NCBI GenBank assembly: GCA_024697705.1
Contig: JAILFF010000235.1
Coordinates: 1-6,578, forward strand
Source: Ruminococcus sp.
GTDB lineage: Bacteria > Bacillota > Clostridia > Oscillospirales > Ruminococcaceae
Reading direction: 5' to 3'
Length of the DNA: 6,578 bases
Below are positions 5,182 through 6,578 of the stretch, in pieces. Position 1 is the first letter of the stretch; the number at the start of each line of letters is the position of its first letter. The notes under the pieces are model-generated. The model made no database searches, was not told the DNA's origin, and saw only the letters and a list, made by a program, of their open reading frames with translations. The position numbers and the translations under genes are program-made.

Positions 5182-6578
5182 ATGTCTAAGAAAAAAACTG
5201 TTGTTCTCGTTGTTATGGACGGCGTGGGCTTTTCGGTAACGGGTCTCGGCGACGCTGTCGGCGAGGCTAACACCCCCACCCTCGATATGCTGCTGAAGGA
5301 TTTCCCGAACACCTCTCTCAAGGCTCACGGCGACGCGGTAGGTCTGCCCTCCGACGACGATATGGGCAACTCAGAGGTAGGTCACAACGCTTTAGGCTGC
5401 GGTCAGATCTACTCGCAGGGCGCAAAGCTTGTAAACGAATCCATCGAAAGCGGCAAGATGTTCGCCTCCGATACATGGAAGCTGCTTGTCTCGAACGTTA
5501 AGGAAAAGAACAGCACTCTGCATTTCCTCGGTCTGCTTTCCGACGGAAACGTTCATTCCAATATTCATCACCTTGAAAAAATGCTCGCAAAGGCTAAGGA
5601 AGAGGGCGTAAAGACCGTTCGCTGCCATATCCTGCTCGACGGCAGAGACGTTCCCGCTACCTCCGCTCCCGTTTACATAAAGGAGCTTGAAGACTGCATC
5701 GCGGCTCTCAATGACGCTTCGTTTGACGCTCAGATCGCTTCGGGCGGCGGCAGAATGAAGATCACTATGGACAGATATCAGGCTGACTGGGGCATGGTAG
5801 AGCGCGGCTGGAACACCCACGTTCACGGCACCGCAAGACAGTTCGCGAACGCTCTCGAAGCTGTTGAGACTCTCCGCAGCGAGACAGGCGCTATCGACCA
5901 GGATCTTCCCGAGTTCGTCATCGCGAAGGACGGCAAGCCCGTCGGCAAGGTCGAGGACGGCGACAGCGTTGTTCTCTTCAACTTCCGCGGTGACCGCGCT
6001 ATCGAGATCTCTATGGCGTTCGACGGCGGCGACGAGTTCAAGCACTTCGACCGCGGCGTTATCCCGAACGTTATCTACGCGGGTATGCTCGAATACGACG
6101 GCGACCTCAAAATTCCGAAGAAGTACCTCGTAAACCCGCCCGAGATCAAGAACACCCTTTCCGAGCTGCTTGTGAAGAACGGTCTGTATTCCTACGCCGT
6201 TTCCGAAACGCAGAAGTACGGTCACGTTACCTATTTCTGGAACGGCAACCGCTCCGAGCGCTTCTCCGACGAGCTGGAGACATGGAAGGAGATCCCCTCC
6301 GACCGCGTTTCGTTCGACGAGCGTCCCTGGATGAAGGCTGCCGAGATCGTTGACGATCTTATCGACGTTATCCGCTCGGGCAAGTATGATTTTATCCGCT
6401 GCAATTTCCCGAACGGCGACATGGTAGGTCACACGGGCAACATGGACGCGACCATCATCGGCGTTGAGGCTGTCGATCTCGGTCTTGCAAGACTGCTGAA
6501 AGTCTGCGACGAGTGCAACTGCACGCTGCTCGTAACCGCCGACCACGGAAACGCCGACGAAATGCTTGAAAAGAACAA
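5182..6578 (+). CDS. gpmI: 2,3-bisphosphoglycerate-independent phosphoglycerate mutase, 3' end missing
   Basis: Two-metal cytoplasmic enzyme converting 3-phosphoglycerate to 2-phosphoglycerate via a phosphoserine. 465 codons are present; the family is about 510-550 residues, so the C-terminus lies past the right edge. Visible active-site residues are D13 (VVMDGVG), the nucleophile S64 (GNSEVGH), H125, R155/D156 (LDGRD), R191, R198, R269/R272 (FNFRGDRA), K345, D413 and H417 (NGDMVGH), and D454/H455 (TADHGN). The last metal-binding His should fall just outside the window. The SGGGRM (187-192), TMDRY (195-199) and ERGW stretch matches my memory of the plant and trypanosomatid-type iPGMs more than the Bacillus type, which reads SGRYYAMDRD there. 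The start is set by AAAGGAA at 5168-5174, 7 nt before the ATG. Codon use matches pgk and tpiA. Confidence 0.97.
   Translation, partial: MSKKKTVVLVVMDGVGFSVTGLGDAVGEANTPTLDMLLKDFPNTSLKAHGDAVGLPSDDDMGNSEVGHNALGCGQIYSQGAKLVNESIESGKMFASDTWKLLVSNVKEKNSTLHFLGLLSDGNVHSNIHHLEKMLAKAKEEGVKTVRCHILLDGRDVPATSAPVYIKELEDCIAALNDASFDAQIASGGGRMKITMDRYQADWGMVERGWNTHVHGTARQFANALEAVETLRSETGAIDQDLPEFVIAKDGKPVGKVEDGDSVVLFNFRGDRAIEISMAFDGGDEFKHFDRGVIPNVIYAGMLEYDGDLKIPKKYLVNPPEIKNTLSELLVKNGLYSYAVSETQKYGHVTYFWNGNRSERFSDELETWKEIPSDRVSFDERPWMKAAEIVDDLIDVIRSGKYDFIRCNFPNGDMVGHTGNMDATIIGVEAVDLGLARLLKVCDECNCTLLVTADHGNADEMLEKN

Noticed and set aside
5392..6546. 384-codon minus-strand frame opposite gpmI
   Set aside because: It is an antisense artefact of the codon-biased gpmI gene, whose plus-strand product has an intact active site.

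Overview
This window looks like a chromosomal segment from a Gram-positive Clostridia bacterium. A Ruminococcus or related Oscillospiraceae member is my best guess. The reasons are strong AAAGGAG-type ribosome binding sites, AT-rich promoter DNA beside moderately GC-rich genes, biased codon use (GCT, GTT, AAG, CTC) in the glycolytic genes, and the general look of the accessory proteins. This placement is inference, because there is no rRNA gene or marker search behind it.

Layout, all on the plus strand. Positions 2-142 hold the C-terminal end of a gene that starts outside the window. Positions 187-315 hold a doubtful one-helix mini-protein, followed by an intrinsic terminator at 329-362. A good sigma-A-type promoter (TTGATT, 17 nt, TATAAT at 451-479) then drives pgk (557-1771). 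Its roughly 70-nt leader begins with a small palindrome at the predicted start point and contains a hairpin followed by a T run. Between pgk and the next gene lies a near-complete 160-bp palindrome (1802-1961) with 16-bp perfect terminal arms and flanking TA dinucleotides, resembling a MITE. It is followed by a two-helix membrane protein resembling DUF3592 (2059-2607), which sits 18 nt upstream of tpiA (2626-3402). A structured 164-nt spacer follows. Then come three unrecognised membrane proteins of 251, 172 and 62 residues (3567-4322, 4359-4877, 4915-5103), each with its own strong ribosome binding site. A GC-rich hairpin and T run (5107-5151) precede gpmI (5182 to the window edge), the cofactor-independent phosphoglycerate mutase.

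How the genes fit together. Pgk, TpiA and GpmI are three enzymes of the lower and triose part of glycolysis. Pgk makes ATP from 1,3-bisphosphoglycerate, TpiA feeds the second triose into the same route, and GpmI converts 3-phosphoglycerate to 2-phosphoglycerate. The usual Firmicutes cluster (gap-pgk-tpi-gpm-eno) is interrupted here by four membrane-protein genes and the hairpin element. The glycolytic genes show strong codon optimisation. The 172- and 62-residue membrane genes use more AT-rich codons, which suggests accessory genes inserted into a conserved backbone.

I see no rRNA, tRNA, CRISPR array, transposase gene or defence system. The most noteworthy items are the MITE-like palindrome, the block of undescribed membrane proteins, the lysine-only two-helix peptide, and a GpmI of the plant/trypanosomatid-like sequence type.
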